The notes: generated by a model not told the origin, from the sequence alone. Positions 11,143-20,546 are shown, numbered from the stretch's first letter. The stretch: DNA of 64,000 nucleotides from Herbaspirillum hiltneri N3 (GCF_001267925.1 NZ_CP011409.1:3286001-3350000), one strand, 5' to 3'. Program-made: numbers and translations.

Positions 11143-11572
11143 AAACGGCGCAATTGTATGCGCCAATGCCACAGGCGGCAATCATCCGTGACAAACGAAG
11201 CGGGCTTGCATTATGATTGCCCGAAGATCAACAGCGTCGCCATAACGCCATTTAAATGGGGAATTTTCATCGCTTTTTAGCCGATGGAGCCGCTTGACAG
11301 GGGCTTATAATCAATTCAACAAATAGCGGAAGTCCGTCCCCGCCGGGACCGCTTCCCGGGGATCAGGCAAAAACAGGGGCAAACTCTCTACAGATTTTTT
11401 ATTTGTTGCCGATATGCAATGAATATCCGGCGGCCGCTGCCGCGCATTTACAGCAACAGGAGCTTCCTATCACCGAGCCATCTCGTCGAACCATGTAATT
11501 CAGTTGTGACAGATTACCTGCCTTGCGGCGGAAGCAAATAACGCATCAAATTTGTATGGAGATACCAAGATC
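11143..11572. other. Intergenic region between riboswitch and cheZ
   Basis: No gene is visible in these 430 bp. A TATAAT at 11306-11311 could be a -10 element for cheZ, but the TTGACA at 11294 is only six bases upstream of it, too close to pair with it. A GGAGA sequence at about 11558 serves cheZ. The region between 11320 and 11550 holds only short GC-rich partial dyads that I could not assign. Confidence 0.4.
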
Positions 11573-12301
11573 ATGAGTGACGACGTTGATTTAGAGGCAC
11601 TATTCGATGAGATTTCGGCGCAAACTCTGCCGGCTTCGGTCGCGGCAGCCGCGCCGGCGGCCGCCGCCGAGGACCCAGCAGCTCCGCCCGAAGACCAGTC
11701 CGACAAGCCCATGTACGAACGTTTGGGCGGCATCGTTCGCCTGTTGCACGATTCCATGCGCGAACTCGGCTACGACCGTTCGCTGTCGGACGTCGCTTCG
11801 CAGATCGGCGATGCCCAGGGTCGCCTGGAGCACGTTGCCACGCTGACCGAACAAGCCGCCAACAAGGTGCTCAATTCGATCGACGCCGGCATGCCAGCCC
11901 AGGACGCCCTCGCCAGCAAGGCCAAAGACATCGATGACCGCTGGGCGCGCCTGTTCGCCGGCCAGATGACCATCGACGAATTCAAGAATCTGGCCAACGA
12001 TTCCAAGAAATTCTCTTCCGCCGTCATCGAAGCCACCGAGGTCGAAAAGGCCCGCATGCTCGAAATCATGATGGCGCAGGACTTCCAGGACATCACCGGC
12101 CAGCTGATCAAGAAGATCGTCGGCATCACCGCCATCGCGGAACGTGAACTCGCGCAGCTGCTGCGCGACAACGCGCCGCCGGAAGTCAAGGCGGCGATCC
12201 AGGCCGACAAGCCGGTTGAGTTGTTGAACGGACCTTCTGCCCCGGGCTCGGCCATGGCGCAGAATGATGTGGATGACTTACTCGCTAATCTGGGGTTCTA
12301 A
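11573..12301 (+). CDS. cheZ: CheY-P phosphatase CheZ
   Basis: CheZ removes phosphate from CheY-P at flagellar chemotaxis arrays. The 242-residue protein has the active-site helix MAQDFQDITGQLIKK, equivalent to the E. coli segment with Asp143 and catalytic Gln147. Its C-terminal CheY-binding peptide is DDLLANLGF, almost identical to the enterobacterial tail. An Ala/Pro-rich stretch near residues 20-45 is probably flexible. ATG 11573 follows GGAGA by about ten bases and is preferred to the upstream ATG at 11552. The stop overlaps the cheA start by one base. No cheY is adjacent, which is unusual. Confidence 0.93.
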   Translation: MSDDVDLEALFDEISAQTLPASVAAAAPAAAAEDPAAPPEDQSDKPMYERLGGIVRLLHDSMRELGYDRSLSDVASQIGDAQGRLEHVATLTEQAANKVLNSIDAGMPAQDALASKAKDIDDRWARLFAGQMTIDEFKNLANDSKKFSSAVIEATEVEKARMLEIMMAQDFQDITGQLIKKIVGITAIAERELAQLLRDNAPPEVKAAIQADKPVELLNGPSAPGSAMAQNDVDDLLANLGF

Positions 12302-14193
12302 TGGATGATGAAATGCTCAAGGATTTTGTCGTCGAGGCCTTGGACCTCGCGACTAGCGTTGAAGAGCATCTGCTGACTCTTGAACGACATCCTGACGACC
12401 TGGAAATTCTGAACGCGGTTTTCCGCGCCTTCCACACCATTAAGGGTGGTGCGGGTTTCGTCAATTTGCCGGCCATGGTATCGGCCTGCCACCTGACTGA
12501 AAACCTGTTCGACGCGCTGCGCACCGGCAAGGCGCCGGTCACGCCGCTGGCGATCGAAGCGGCGCTGCAAGCCAGCGGCTTCGTCGCCGACCAGCTCAAC
12601 GAGCTGTCCAACGGCGCCGACCCGGCCAGCCTGGCGTCAATGCCGCAGGACCTTGAAGACATTCTGACGCAAGCCATTGAAGGCAATGCGGGGGCGCCGG
12701 CTGCCGCTGCAGCTCCTGCTCCCAGTGCCGCCGCCCCTGCCGCTGCGCCGGCTGCCGTCTCGACGCCTTCGGCCAACGGCGGCGCCAGCGTGCTCGGTCC
12801 GGACGGCTCGCTCGACTGGAACGCCTTGTACCAGGCCGTTTCGGGCGGCACCGGCGAAGTTGCGCCAGCTGCTGCCGCAGCCATCGAAGATGCACCCGCG
12901 GAAGCGGAAAGCAGCTCCGGCCATCCGAAATCGCTGCCTTCGGCGACACCGAAGCCGGCGGCCGCTCCCGTACCAGCACGCCGCGCCACCGACAACCAAC
13001 CCGGCAACGCCAAGGAAGAAAGCATCCGTATCGATGCCGGCAAGCTCGACGCGCTGCTCGAAGTGGCCGGCGAATCGGTGCAGGCAGCCAATCAGGCCGC
13101 CGTGTTGCTGGAAAAACTGCAACAGTTCAAGTTCGAAGGCACTGCCGCTGCGCTGATGTCGACCTTGGCCGAAACGCTGGGACGCGCTTCGCGCTACTCC
13201 AGCGAGCTGCAACGCGCGACACTGTCGACGCGCATGCAGCCGGTCGGACGCCTGTTCCAGAAATTCCCGCGCCTGGTGCGCGAACTTGCCAAGGATCTGG
13301 GCAAGGACGTTGACCTGGCGATTTCCGGCGCCGAAACCGAAGTCGACCGCGTGGTGGTGGACAGCCTGTACGACCCGCTCGTGCACATGCTGCGCAACTC
13401 GCTCGACCACGGTATCGAAACCGATCGCGGCGCTGCCGGCAAGCCCAACAAGGCGACCATTTCGCTCAAGGCATGGCAGGAAGCCAGCAGCGTCATGATT
13501 GAAATTTTCGACGACGGCAAGGGCATGGATCCCGATTTCCTGCGCAAGAAGGCGATCGGCAAAGGCCTCATCGGCGAACACGAAGCGCAAAGTCACGACG
13601 AAGCGCTGCAACTGGTGTTCCTCCCGGGCTTCTCGACCAAGGAAGTGGCATCAAGCGTATCCGGCCGCGGCGTCGGCATGGACGTGGTGAAGACGGCGGT
13701 GGAAAAGCATCGCGGTACCATCCGTATCGACTCGACGCTGGGCGTCGGCACGCGCTTCTCGATCCGTCTGCCGATCGAACTGTCGATCATCCCGACCATG
13801 CTGGTACGTACCGCCGGCGCTGCGCTGGCCTTGCCGATGGCAGTAGTGGAACGCGTGGTGGAACTGCCGGACGAGTTCGATGAAGTCGGCGGAGCGCCGG
13901 TGTTGCGCGACCAGGGCCGTCCGTTGCCGGTGCATTCGCTGGCCGGCGTGCTCGGCTATGAACCGGGCAATGAACGTGTCGGTATCGTGATGGCCGTACC
14001 GCATCCGTACATCCTCGGCGTCGAAGCCGTGGAAGGCACTGCCGACCTGGTGATCAAACCGTTGACCGCCATCCAGACCAACGGCATTACTGGTACTGCA
14101 CGCTCTGCGGAGGGTGAACTGGTGCTGGTGGTCGGCCTGTCCTTCCTGCTGGAAGGCTGCCGCGCCGCTGCGAAGGCTGTCGCGCAAGTCTAA
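12301..14193 (+). CDS. cheA: Chemotaxis histidine kinase CheA
   Basis: The 630-residue protein has an HPt (P1) domain with phospho-acceptor His in AFHTIKGGAGF (about residue 46). A low-complexity Ala/Pro linker follows (about 125-235), then a P3 dimerisation region and a P4 ATPase with MLRNSLDHGIE (N-box), DDGKGMD and GRGVGMDVVK. A CheW-like P5 receptor-coupling domain ends the protein. I see no clear P2 CheY-docking domain; its place is taken by the Ala-rich linker. It is translationally coupled to cheZ, and no cheW, cheR, cheB or receptor gene is in the window. It may serve either flagellar motility or another output. Confidence 0.9.
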   Translation: MDDEMLKDFVVEALDLATSVEEHLLTLERHPDDLEILNAVFRAFHTIKGGAGFVNLPAMVSACHLTENLFDALRTGKAPVTPLAIEAALQASGFVADQLNELSNGADPASLASMPQDLEDILTQAIEGNAGAPAAAAAPAPSAAAPAAAPAAVSTPSANGGASVLGPDGSLDWNALYQAVSGGTGEVAPAAAAAIEDAPAEAESSSGHPKSLPSATPKPAAAPVPARRATDNQPGNAKEESIRIDAGKLDALLEVAGESVQAANQAAVLLEKLQQFKFEGTAAALMSTLAETLGRASRYSSELQRATLSTRMQPVGRLFQKFPRLVRELAKDLGKDVDLAISGAETEVDRVVVDSLYDPLVHMLRNSLDHGIETDRGAAGKPNKATISLKAWQEASSVMIEIFDDGKGMDPDFLRKKAIGKGLIGEHEAQSHDEALQLVFLPGFSTKEVASSVSGRGVGMDVVKTAVEKHRGTIRIDSTLGVGTRFSIRLPIELSIIPTMLVRTAGAALALPMAVVERVVELPDEFDEVGGAPVLRDQGRPLPVHSLAGVLGYEPGNERVGIVMAVPHPYILGVEAVEGTADLVIKPLTAIQTNGITGTARSAEGELVLVVGLSFLLEGCRAAAKAVAQV

Positions 14194-14214
14194 GCAATCC
14201 GCTGCAAGACCTGC

Positions 14215-14252
14215 AAAAAAGCTGAGCCCGTTCGCGGTCTCAGCTTTTTTTA
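14215..14252 (+). terminator. Intrinsic terminator after cheA
   Basis: An A-rich flank, a GCTGAG/CTCAGC stem extended by A-T pairs and a run of seven T residues form a typical rho-independent terminator 22 bp after the cheA stop. The A-rich left flank means it could also stop transcription from the opposite strand, where the ClC gene ends at 14275. Confidence 0.85.
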
Positions 14253-14274
14253 TGGCCTCAGCAAATTCATCCCA

Positions 14275-15600
14275 TCACTTCGTGACGGGATGCGCATAGC
14301 GCTCCGACAGCGCCTCATACAGGGGCGGCGCAAAGAAGCGCGAAACGCGACTCGCCAGCAAAGCCGTCGCCATCAATGAAATCACCAGCGCGTGGCCGTT
14401 GATCATTTCCATGACGATCACGAAGGCGGTGATCGGCGATTGCGTTACTGCGGCCAGGTAGCCGACCATCGCCAGGGCGATCAGCATCGACAGCGAGGTG
14501 TGCTCGAACACCATGTGCAGCAGATTGCCGAAGCCGGCGCCGATCGACAGCGACGGCGCGAAGATGCCGCCCGGAATCCCCGGCAGGTAAGAGCCCACCA
14601 TCGAGGCCATCTTGGCCAGCGGATACCACGCCGACAATTGCGCCTGGCCGGTCAGCAAGCCCTTGGCTTCCGCATAGCCGCTGCCGAAGGTCATGCCGCC
14701 GGCGCACAAGCCGATGACCGCCACGATCAGACCGCACACCGCACCGAACACCACCGGGCGCTCGGCCCGCAAGACGCGCAGCGGCGCCGGAATCCACTTG
14801 TGGGTATTGAGCAGCAGCCAGCAAAAGACACCCCCGGCCACACCCATCAGGATGCCGCTGACGATGACCGCGACGATCAATTCACGCGCGCTGTCATTGC
14901 CGGCATTAATGGTGCCGAAGTATGTGTAGTTGCCGTTCAGGCCGAGCGCGACGATGCCGGCAAAGATGATGGTGGTGATGACGATGCCGCTGGCGCGCTG
15001 CTCGAAGCTGCGCGACAGTTCTTCAATCGCAAAGACGATGCCGGCCAGCGGCGTATTGAAGGCGGCCGACAAGCCGGCTGCTGCGCCGGCCAGGATCAGG
15101 CGCCGTTCCAGGATGGCGCTGGGACGCGGGTAGAAGCGCCGCATGTTGTACATCAGCGCGGCGCCTACATGCACCGTCGGTCCTTCGCGACCGATGGTGA
15201 AGCCGCCCAGGATGCCGAGGAAAGAAATGCCGATCTTGCCGGCCAGGATCTTCAGCGTCAGCAATGCGGAGGCGCGCTTGACACGCAACTCTCCGCGCTC
15301 GTCTTCTTCGGCCAGCGACGCGATCACCTGCGGAATCCCGCTGCCCTCGGCGCCCGGAAAGAAGCGGCGCGTCAGCCACACGCACAAGGCGCTCATGGCC
15401 GGCGTCAGGATCAGCGGCAACCAGGCGTGACCGCGCCGCATCGCGCTGAACATCTCGAACCCGAAATCGATCAGCCACGCGTACATCACCGCCACCAGGC
15501 CGACCAGCACGGCACCCAGCCAAAGAATCCCGTATTGCAGCCACAGCCGGCGCGCCCGGCGCAGAGTATGGCCATGCAGGCCGGCAAGCATCGACATCAT
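14275..15600 (-). CDS. ClC-family chloride channel/antiporter
   Basis: The 441-residue integral membrane protein carries the ClC selectivity motifs GSGIPQV, GREGPTVHVGA (with the gating Glu in GREGP) and GIPGGIFAPSLSIGAGFG. It has the usual length for a bacterial ClC without C-terminal CBS domains. It would exchange chloride and protons, or conduct chloride, across the inner membrane. Its gene is convergent with cheA and is followed at 41 bp by cysB transcription on the same strand, but I see no functional tie to sulfur metabolism. Confidence 0.92.
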   Translation of the reverse strand: MMSMLAGLHGHTLRRARRLWLQYGILWLGAVLVGLVAVMYAWLIDFGFEMFSAMRRGHAWLPLILTPAMSALCVWLTRRFFPGAEGSGIPQVIASLAEEDERGELRVKRASALLTLKILAGKIGISFLGILGGFTIGREGPTVHVGAALMYNMRRFYPRPSAILERRLILAGAAAGLSAAFNTPLAGIVFAIEELSRSFEQRASGIVITTIIFAGIVALGLNGNYTYFGTINAGNDSARELIVAVIVSGILMGVAGGVFCWLLLNTHKWIPAPLRVLRAERPVVFGAVCGLIVAVIGLCAGGMTFGSGYAEAKGLLTGQAQLSAWYPLAKMASMVGSYLPGIPGGIFAPSLSIGAGFGNLLHMVFEHTSLSMLIALAMVGYLAAVTQSPITAFVIVMEMINGHALVISLMATALLASRVSRFFAPPLYEALSERYAHPVTK

Positions 15601-15641
15601 CGCTTCAGTTCCAATCAGTTATACCGCTGCCCGCAGGCAAC

Positions 15642-16583
15642 TTACAGTTCGTACATGTCCTTCTCGCCTTCCATGACCTGGCCGATCAACTTGCGGTTGA
15701 GCGTCGGCGCCAGCAATTCGATGAAGGTGTAGACATAGCTGCGCAGATAAGCGCCCTGCTTGAGCGCCACGCGCGAGACGTTGGTGCCGAACAGGTGACC
15801 GGCCGGCAGGGAGCGCAGCCCGCGATCGCGATCGGCGTCGAAAGCCATGCCGGCGATGATGCCCACGCCCATGCCCAGCTCGACATAGGTCTTGATGACG
15901 TCGGCGTCGATGGCTTCGAGCACGATGTCCGGTTTCAGGTCGCGCAGCGTGAAGGCGTGGTCAATCTTGCTGCGGCCGCTGAAGGCGGCGTCGTAAGTGA
16001 TCAGCGGATAGCCGGCGATTTCTTCCAGCGACAGATTCCTGGACTTGAGCAAGGGATGGTCGGGCGGCACTACTACCACGTGTTCCCACTGATAACATGG
16101 CAAAGAGACAAGTCCCTCGCCTGAGGCCAGCGCCTCAGTGGCGATCGCGATGTCGGCCTGGTCGTTGCGCACCATTTCGGTAATCTGCTTGGGATTGCCT
16201 TGCAGCAATGACAACCTGACCTTGGGATATCTCTGCGTAAAGGCTTGCACCACCTTCGGCAGCGAATAGCGCGCCTGGGTATGCGTGGTGGCGATCGTGA
16301 AGCTGCCGCTGTCGTGGGCGGCGAATTCCTTGCCGATCCGCTTCAGGCCGTCGACTTCCTGCATGATCAGCTCGACCGAGCGCAACACCGCGCGGCCCGG
16401 CTCGGTCAGGCCGCGGATGCGCTTGCCGTGGCGGGTGAAGATGTCGACGCCGAGTTCTTCTTCGAGTTCGATAATCGCTTTCGATACGCCGGGTTGAGAC
16501 GTAAACAGCGCCTTGGCGGCTTCGGTCAGATTGTAGTTTTGCCTGACCGCTTCCCTGACAAAGCGGAACTGATGCAGATTCAT
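15642..16583 (-). CDS. cysB: LysR-type regulator of sulfur assimilation, CysB-like
   Basis: The 313-residue protein begins with a LysR helix-turn-helix (NLTEAAKALFTSQPGVSKAI, about residues 18-37) and continues with the effector domain typical of CysB/Cbl, including FTIATTHTQARYSLP and VELGMGVGIIAGMAF. CysB activates sulfate-assimilation genes when sulfur is short and senses O-acetylserine or N-acetylserine. It lies divergent from the TauE/SafE gene and upstream of the cys cluster it probably controls. Cbl-type paralogues are hard to exclude by eye. Confidence 0.9.
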   Translation of the reverse strand: MNLHQFRFVREAVRQNYNLTEAAKALFTSQPGVSKAIIELEEELGVDIFTRHGKRIRGLTEPGRAVLRSVELIMQEVDGLKRIGKEFAAHDSGSFTIATTHTQARYSLPKVVQAFTQRYPKVRLSLLQGNPKQITEMVRNDQADIAIATEALASGEGLVSLPCYQWEHVVVVPPDHPLLKSRNLSLEEIAGYPLITYDAAFSGRSKIDHAFTLRDLKPDIVLEAIDADVIKTYVELGMGVGIIAGMAFDADRDRGLRSLPAGHLFGTNVSRVALKQGAYLRSYVYTFIELLAPTLNRKLIGQVMEGEKDMYEL

Positions 16584-16618
16584 GGCCTGTCCTTCGATAT
16601 GCTCAGCAAATGAATTTG

Positions 16619-16639
16619 TATATGCCGAATGTGCATATA
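16619..16639. promoter_or_regulatory. Inverted repeat between cysB and tauE-like gene
   Basis: A perfect dyad TATATGC-N7-GCATATA lies 36 bp upstream of cysB and 74 bp upstream of the TauE/SafE gene. Its length and position fit a LysR-type binding site, possibly for CysB autoregulation. Binding is an inference. Confidence 0.5.
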
Positions 16640-16712
16640 AGCAAATAAATAGTATGTAGTTTGGTTTGAAGCCTAAGTTTATTACGATTCGACCTGTTAT
16701 AGACGAGGTGTT

Positions 16713-17486
16713 ATGACTGTTTCTTATGTAGTCAGCGGATTTGCTGTCGGTGTACTGGTCGGATTGACCGGCGTCGGCGGCGGCTCGCTGATGACTCCCT
16801 TACTGACGCTGCTGTTCGGCATCCACCCCAGCGTGGCGGTCGGCACCGACCTGGCCTTTGCTTCGGCGACGAAGACGGCCGGCACGTTCGCGCATCGCTT
16901 CAAGGGCACCGTGCGCTGGGACATCGTGCGCCGCCTGTCCTATGGCGCTTTGCCTGCAGCCGTCATCACCACCCTGCTGCTGAAACATTTCGGCGCGGTC
17001 AGCGACGGCATCAGCCTCGTCATCCGCTATTCCATCGCTATCTCCGTTTTCCTCACGGTGATCGCATTGCTGTTTAAGAGTAAACTTCAGACTTGGCTGA
17101 ATGCCCATCCCGAACGCCAGTTGCAAGGCCTGGATCTGTCGCGGGCGACGATCCTGGCAGGCGCCGTGCTCGGCACGCTGGTGACGATCTCCTCGATCGG
17201 CGCCGGTGCGGTCGGCGCCACCCTGCTGGTGCTGTTGTACCCGCGGCTGTCGCCGGCGGAAGTTGCCGGCACCGACATCGCTTACGCGGTGCCGTTGACG
17301 GCGATTGCGGCGTTCGGTCACTGGTGGCTGGGTTCGATCGACTGGAGCCTGCTCGGCGCGCTGCTGCTGGGTTCGGTGCCCGGTATCACCATCGGCTCCT
17401 TCGCCGCGCGTGCGGTGCCGGAGAAATTTTTGCGTGGCCTGCTGGCGATTACGCTGACGAGCGTTGCCTTGAAGCTGATTTGGTAG
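16713..17486 (+). CDS. TauE/SafE-family sulfite/sulfonate exporter-like permease
   Basis: The 257-residue hydrophobic protein has the TauE/SafE repeat signature at both ends: GLTGVGGGSLMTPLLTLLFG with VGTDLAFASATK, then SIGAGAVGATLLVLLYPRLSP with VAGTDIAYAVP. About eight membrane segments are expected. Family members move sulfite, sulfonates or organosulfur anions across the inner membrane. Placement between cysB and cysI suggests sulfite export or sulfate handling during assimilation. Confidence 0.88.
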   Translation: MTVSYVVSGFAVGVLVGLTGVGGGSLMTPLLTLLFGIHPSVAVGTDLAFASATKTAGTFAHRFKGTVRWDIVRRLSYGALPAAVITTLLLKHFGAVSDGISLVIRYSIAISVFLTVIALLFKSKLQTWLNAHPERQLQGLDLSRATILAGAVLGTLVTISSIGAGAVGATLLVLLYPRLSPAEVAGTDIAYAVPLTAIAAFGHWWLGSIDWSLLGALLLGSVPGITIGSFAARAVPEKFLRGLLAITLTSVALKLIW

Positions 17487-17552
17487 GCTGTTTTTTTTAT
17501 CACATGAAGTCTCCAAGAAAGACTTCTGCAAGACGTTAACAGGGATGACAAG

Positions 17553-19247
17553 ATGTACCGTTATGACCAATACGATCACCTGATCGTCAAAGAGCGAGTT
17601 GCCCAGTACCGCGACCAGGTCCGCCGCCGCCTCTCCGATGAACTGGTCGAGGACGAATTCCGCATCCTGCGCCTGCAAAACGGCCTGTACCTGCAGCGCC
17701 ATGCCTACATGCTGCGCATCGCGGTTCCCTACGGTCTGCTGGCATCGCGCCAGGTCCGCATGTTCGCCCACATCGCGCGCAAGTACGATCGCGGCTACGG
17801 TCACTTCACCACACGCCAGAACATCCAGTTCAACTGGATCAAGCTGGAAGAGTCCCCGGACATCCTTGCCGAGCTCGCTACGGTCGAAATGCACGCCATC
17901 CAGACTTCCGGCAACTGCATCCGCAACACCACCTCGGACGAACTGGCCGGCGTCGCCGCCGACGAGATCGTCGACCCGCGTCCTTACGCCGAACTGATCC
18001 GCGAGTGGAGCACCTTCCATCCCGAGTTCGCCTACCTGCCGCGCAAATTCAAGATCGCCATCAGCGGTTCCGAGCAGGACCGTGCCGCGACCGCCGTGCA
18101 TGACATCGGTCTGCACGTGATCAAGAACGAGGCCGGCGAAGTCGGTTTCCGTGTACTGGTCGGCGGCGGCATGGGCCGCACGCCCATCCTCGGCAGCCAG
18201 ATCCGCGACTTCCTGCCATGGAAGCACGCGATGTCCTACCTGGAAGCGATCCTGCGCGTATACAACCAGTACGGCCGCCGCGACAACATCTACAAGGCGC
18301 GCATCAAGATCCTGGTCAAGGCCATCGGCCCTGAAGAATTCGCGCGCCAGGTCGAAGCCGAATGGCAAGACATCAAGGACGGCCCGTCGACGCTGACCGA
18401 AGAAGAACTGCAACGCGTGGCGAACTATTTCACCGAGCCCGCGTATGAAACTCTGCCCGCCACCGATGCCGAATACGAGCGCCTGAAGGCAGAAGACAAG
18501 GGCTTCGCCAACTGGATCAAGCGTAACGTCAAGGAACACAAGGTACCCGGCTATGCGGCCGCGATCCTGTCGCTGAAGAAGACCGGCGTGCCGCCGGGCG
18601 ACATCACCGCCGACCAGCTCGACTTCGTCGCCGACCTGGCCGACCGCTACAGCTTCTCGGAACTGCGCGTCACGCACGAGCAGAACCTGGTGCTGGCCGA
18701 CGTCAAGAAAAGCGAACTGTACGCACTGTGGAAAGAAGCCAAGGCACACGGACTGGCAACGCCGAACATCGGCCTGCTGACCGACATCATCTGCTGCCCC
18801 GGCGGCGACTTCTGCTCGCTGGCCAACGCCAAGTCGATCCCGATTGCGCAGGCGATCGCAGAACGTTTCGACAACATTGACTTCCAGCACGACATCGGCG
18901 ACATCGAACTGAACATCTCGGGTTGCATCAACGCCTGCGGCCACCACCATGTCGGCAACATCGGCATCCTGGGAGTCGACAAGGACGGCGCCGAGTGGTA
19001 CCAGGTGTCGCTGGGCGGCGCGCAAGGCAACACTTCGAGCATCGGCAAGATCATCGGCCCGTCGTTCTCGGCGCACCAGATGCCGACCGTGATCGACCGC
19101 CTGCTGCAGGTCTATGTCAAACAACGCATCGAAGACGAGCGCTTCATCGACACGGTACGCCGCGTCGGCGTCACGCCGTTCAAGGACTTCGTCTATGCAA
19201 CCCCGATCAAAGCTGGTCAAGTCACTGGAGAAGACGTCTGTGCCTAA
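17553..19247 (+). CDS. cysI: Sulfite reductase hemoprotein (nitrite/sulfite reductase family)
   Basis: The 564-residue protein is a siroheme and [4Fe-4S] enzyme that reduces sulfite to sulfide. The repeated ferredoxin-like and siroheme halves are visible. The cluster ligands are Cys414/Cys415-Cys421 in CCPGGDFC and Cys458-X3-Cys462 in SGCINACGHHH. Arg-rich FTTRQNIQFNW (about residues 88-98) contributes to siroheme binding. No CysJ flavoprotein gene is nearby, so a ferredoxin or another donor is likely. It overlaps the DUF934 gene by eight bases. Confidence 0.93.
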   Translation: MYRYDQYDHLIVKERVAQYRDQVRRRLSDELVEDEFRILRLQNGLYLQRHAYMLRIAVPYGLLASRQVRMFAHIARKYDRGYGHFTTRQNIQFNWIKLEESPDILAELATVEMHAIQTSGNCIRNTTSDELAGVAADEIVDPRPYAELIREWSTFHPEFAYLPRKFKIAISGSEQDRAATAVHDIGLHVIKNEAGEVGFRVLVGGGMGRTPILGSQIRDFLPWKHAMSYLEAILRVYNQYGRRDNIYKARIKILVKAIGPEEFARQVEAEWQDIKDGPSTLTEEELQRVANYFTEPAYETLPATDAEYERLKAEDKGFANWIKRNVKEHKVPGYAAAILSLKKTGVPPGDITADQLDFVADLADRYSFSELRVTHEQNLVLADVKKSELYALWKEAKAHGLATPNIGLLTDIICCPGGDFCSLANAKSIPIAQAIAERFDNIDFQHDIGDIELNISGCINACGHHHVGNIGILGVDKDGAEWYQVSLGGAQGNTSSIGKIIGPSFSAHQMPTVIDRLLQVYVKQRIEDERFIDTVRRVGVTPFKDFVYATPIKAGQVTGEDVCA

Positions 19248-19776
19248 TTCCACTCACATCATCAAAGACAAAGTCGTCATCAGCGATGACTGGACCGTAC
19301 TGCGCCTGAACGAAGGCGAGACGCCGGAAGGCGTGGCCATCCCGGAAGGCAAGATCATCGTGCCGCTGAAAGTGTGGCAGGCGCAACGCGCCACACTGCA
19401 AGGCCACCAGGAACTCGGCGTCTGGTTCGCCAGCGACGAGCGTCCGGAAGCGCTCAAAGACGACCTTGCTCCGTTCAAGGTCGTCGCCGTGGACTTCCCC
19501 AAGTTCGCCGACGGCCGCGGCTATTCGATCGCCTACAACCTGCGCGCCCGCCTCGGCTACACCGGCGAATTGCGCGCCATCGGCGACGTCCTGCGCGACC
19601 AGTTGTTCTACATGCAGCGCGTCGGTTTCAACGCCTTCGCCGTACGCGCCGACAAGGACATCCACGATGCGTTGAAGGGCCTGACCGACTTTTCGGAAAA
19701 GTACCAGACCTCGTGGGATGAAAAGAATCCGCTGTTCCGTCGCGCCAAACGCGAGACGGTCGCCACCCGCGATTAA
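19240..19776 (+). CDS. DUF934 family protein (CysI-associated)
   Basis: The 178-residue soluble protein matches the DUF934 family, found almost always next to this type of sulfite reductase. Landmarks are PEGKIIVPLKVW, FADGRGYSIAYNLR and IGDVLRDQLFYMQRVGFNAF. It is thought to assist sulfite reduction, but its biochemical role is not established. I chose the GTG at 19240 because GGAGAAG lies about nine bases upstream and it gives a natural N-terminus. An ATG at 19195 with AAGGA eight bases upstream is the alternative and would overlap cysI by 53 bases. Confidence 0.85.
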   Translation: MPNSTHIIKDKVVISDDWTVLRLNEGETPEGVAIPEGKIIVPLKVWQAQRATLQGHQELGVWFASDERPEALKDDLAPFKVVAVDFPKFADGRGYSIAYNLRARLGYTGELRAIGDVLRDQLFYMQRVGFNAFAVRADKDIHDALKGLTDFSEKYQTSWDEKNPLFRRAKRETVATRD

Positions 19777-19811
19777 GAATCACCGGGATCAAGGAAAAAG
19801 GAAGTAACGCC

Positions 19812-20546
19812 ATGTCCGAACAAGCTTTGCAAGCGCTCATCGAAGCTACCCGCGCCACGCTGGAAAAGATCGCCGCCGACTACGCGCCGGCCGTGTTCGC
19901 TTCCAGCATGGCCGCGGAGGACATGGTGCTGACCGACCTCATCCTGCGCGGCAAGCTGCAGGAAAAAATCGGCATCTTCACGCTGGAAACCGGCCGCCTG
20001 CACAAAGAGACGCTGGGCATGCTCGACCGCATCAGGGAGACCTACGGCTACGACGTTACGCCGTATCGTCCGGAACCTGCGGCGGTTGAACAATACGTTG
20101 CGCAGAACGGTCTCAATGCCTTCTACGACAGCGTCGAGATGCGCAAGGAATGCTGCCGCATCCGCAAGATCGAGCCGCTCAACCGCGCGCTCGCCGGCAA
20201 CAAATCCTGGATCACCGGCCAACGCCGTGCGCAGTCGGTCACCCGCGCCGCGCTCGACGTGCAGGAAGACGATCCGGCGCACGGCATGGCCAAGTTCAAC
20301 CCGCTGGCCGACTGGTCGGAAGAAGACGTCTGGCAATACATCCGCGACAACCAGGTGCCGTACAACCCGCTGCACGATCAGGGCTATCCCTCGATCGGCT
20401 GCGAGCCCTGTACCCGCGCCATCGACCCGGGCGAAGACGTCCGCGCCGGCCGCTGGTGGTGGGAAAACCCCGACTCCAAGGAGTGCGGCCTGCATGTGGT
20501 GGACGGCAAGCTGATCCGCATCAAATCGCAGACCGCGCCGGCCTGA
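19812..20546 (+). CDS. cysH: Adenylylsulfate (APS) reductase
   Basis: The 244-residue enzyme reduces activated sulfate to sulfite with thioredoxin. Cys114-Cys115 (ECCRIRK) and Cys197-X2-Cys200 (GCEPC) are the four cluster ligands that mark the APS-using, [4Fe-4S] form rather than the PAPS-only enterobacterial form. The C-terminal KECGLH carries the catalytic Cys. Consistently, no APS kinase (CysC) is visible here. An AAGGAAGTAA ribosome site precedes the start. It lies between DUF934 and cysD in one run of same-strand genes. Confidence 0.94.
   Translation: MSEQALQALIEATRATLEKIAADYAPAVFASSMAAEDMVLTDLILRGKLQEKIGIFTLETGRLHKETLGMLDRIRETYGYDVTPYRPEPAAVEQYVAQNGLNAFYDSVEMRKECCRIRKIEPLNRALAGNKSWITGQRRAQSVTRAALDVQEDDPAHGMAKFNPLADWSEEDVWQYIRDNQVPYNPLHDQGYPSIGCEPCTRAIDPGEDVRAGRWWWENPDSKECGLHVVDGKLIRIKSQTAPA

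Noticed and set aside
11253..11287. TAAA...GCCGATGG as a flagellar sigma-28 promoter for cheZ
   Set aside because: The spacing is 23 bases instead of about 15 and the second box is imperfect.
11294..11311. TTGACA and TATAAT upstream of cheZ as a sigma-70 promoter
   Set aside because: The hexamers are separated by only six bases, so they cannot be used together.
16800..19253. 817-codon open frame on the minus strand across the TauE gene and cysI
   Set aside because: Shadow of cysI and the permease; no recognisable motif.
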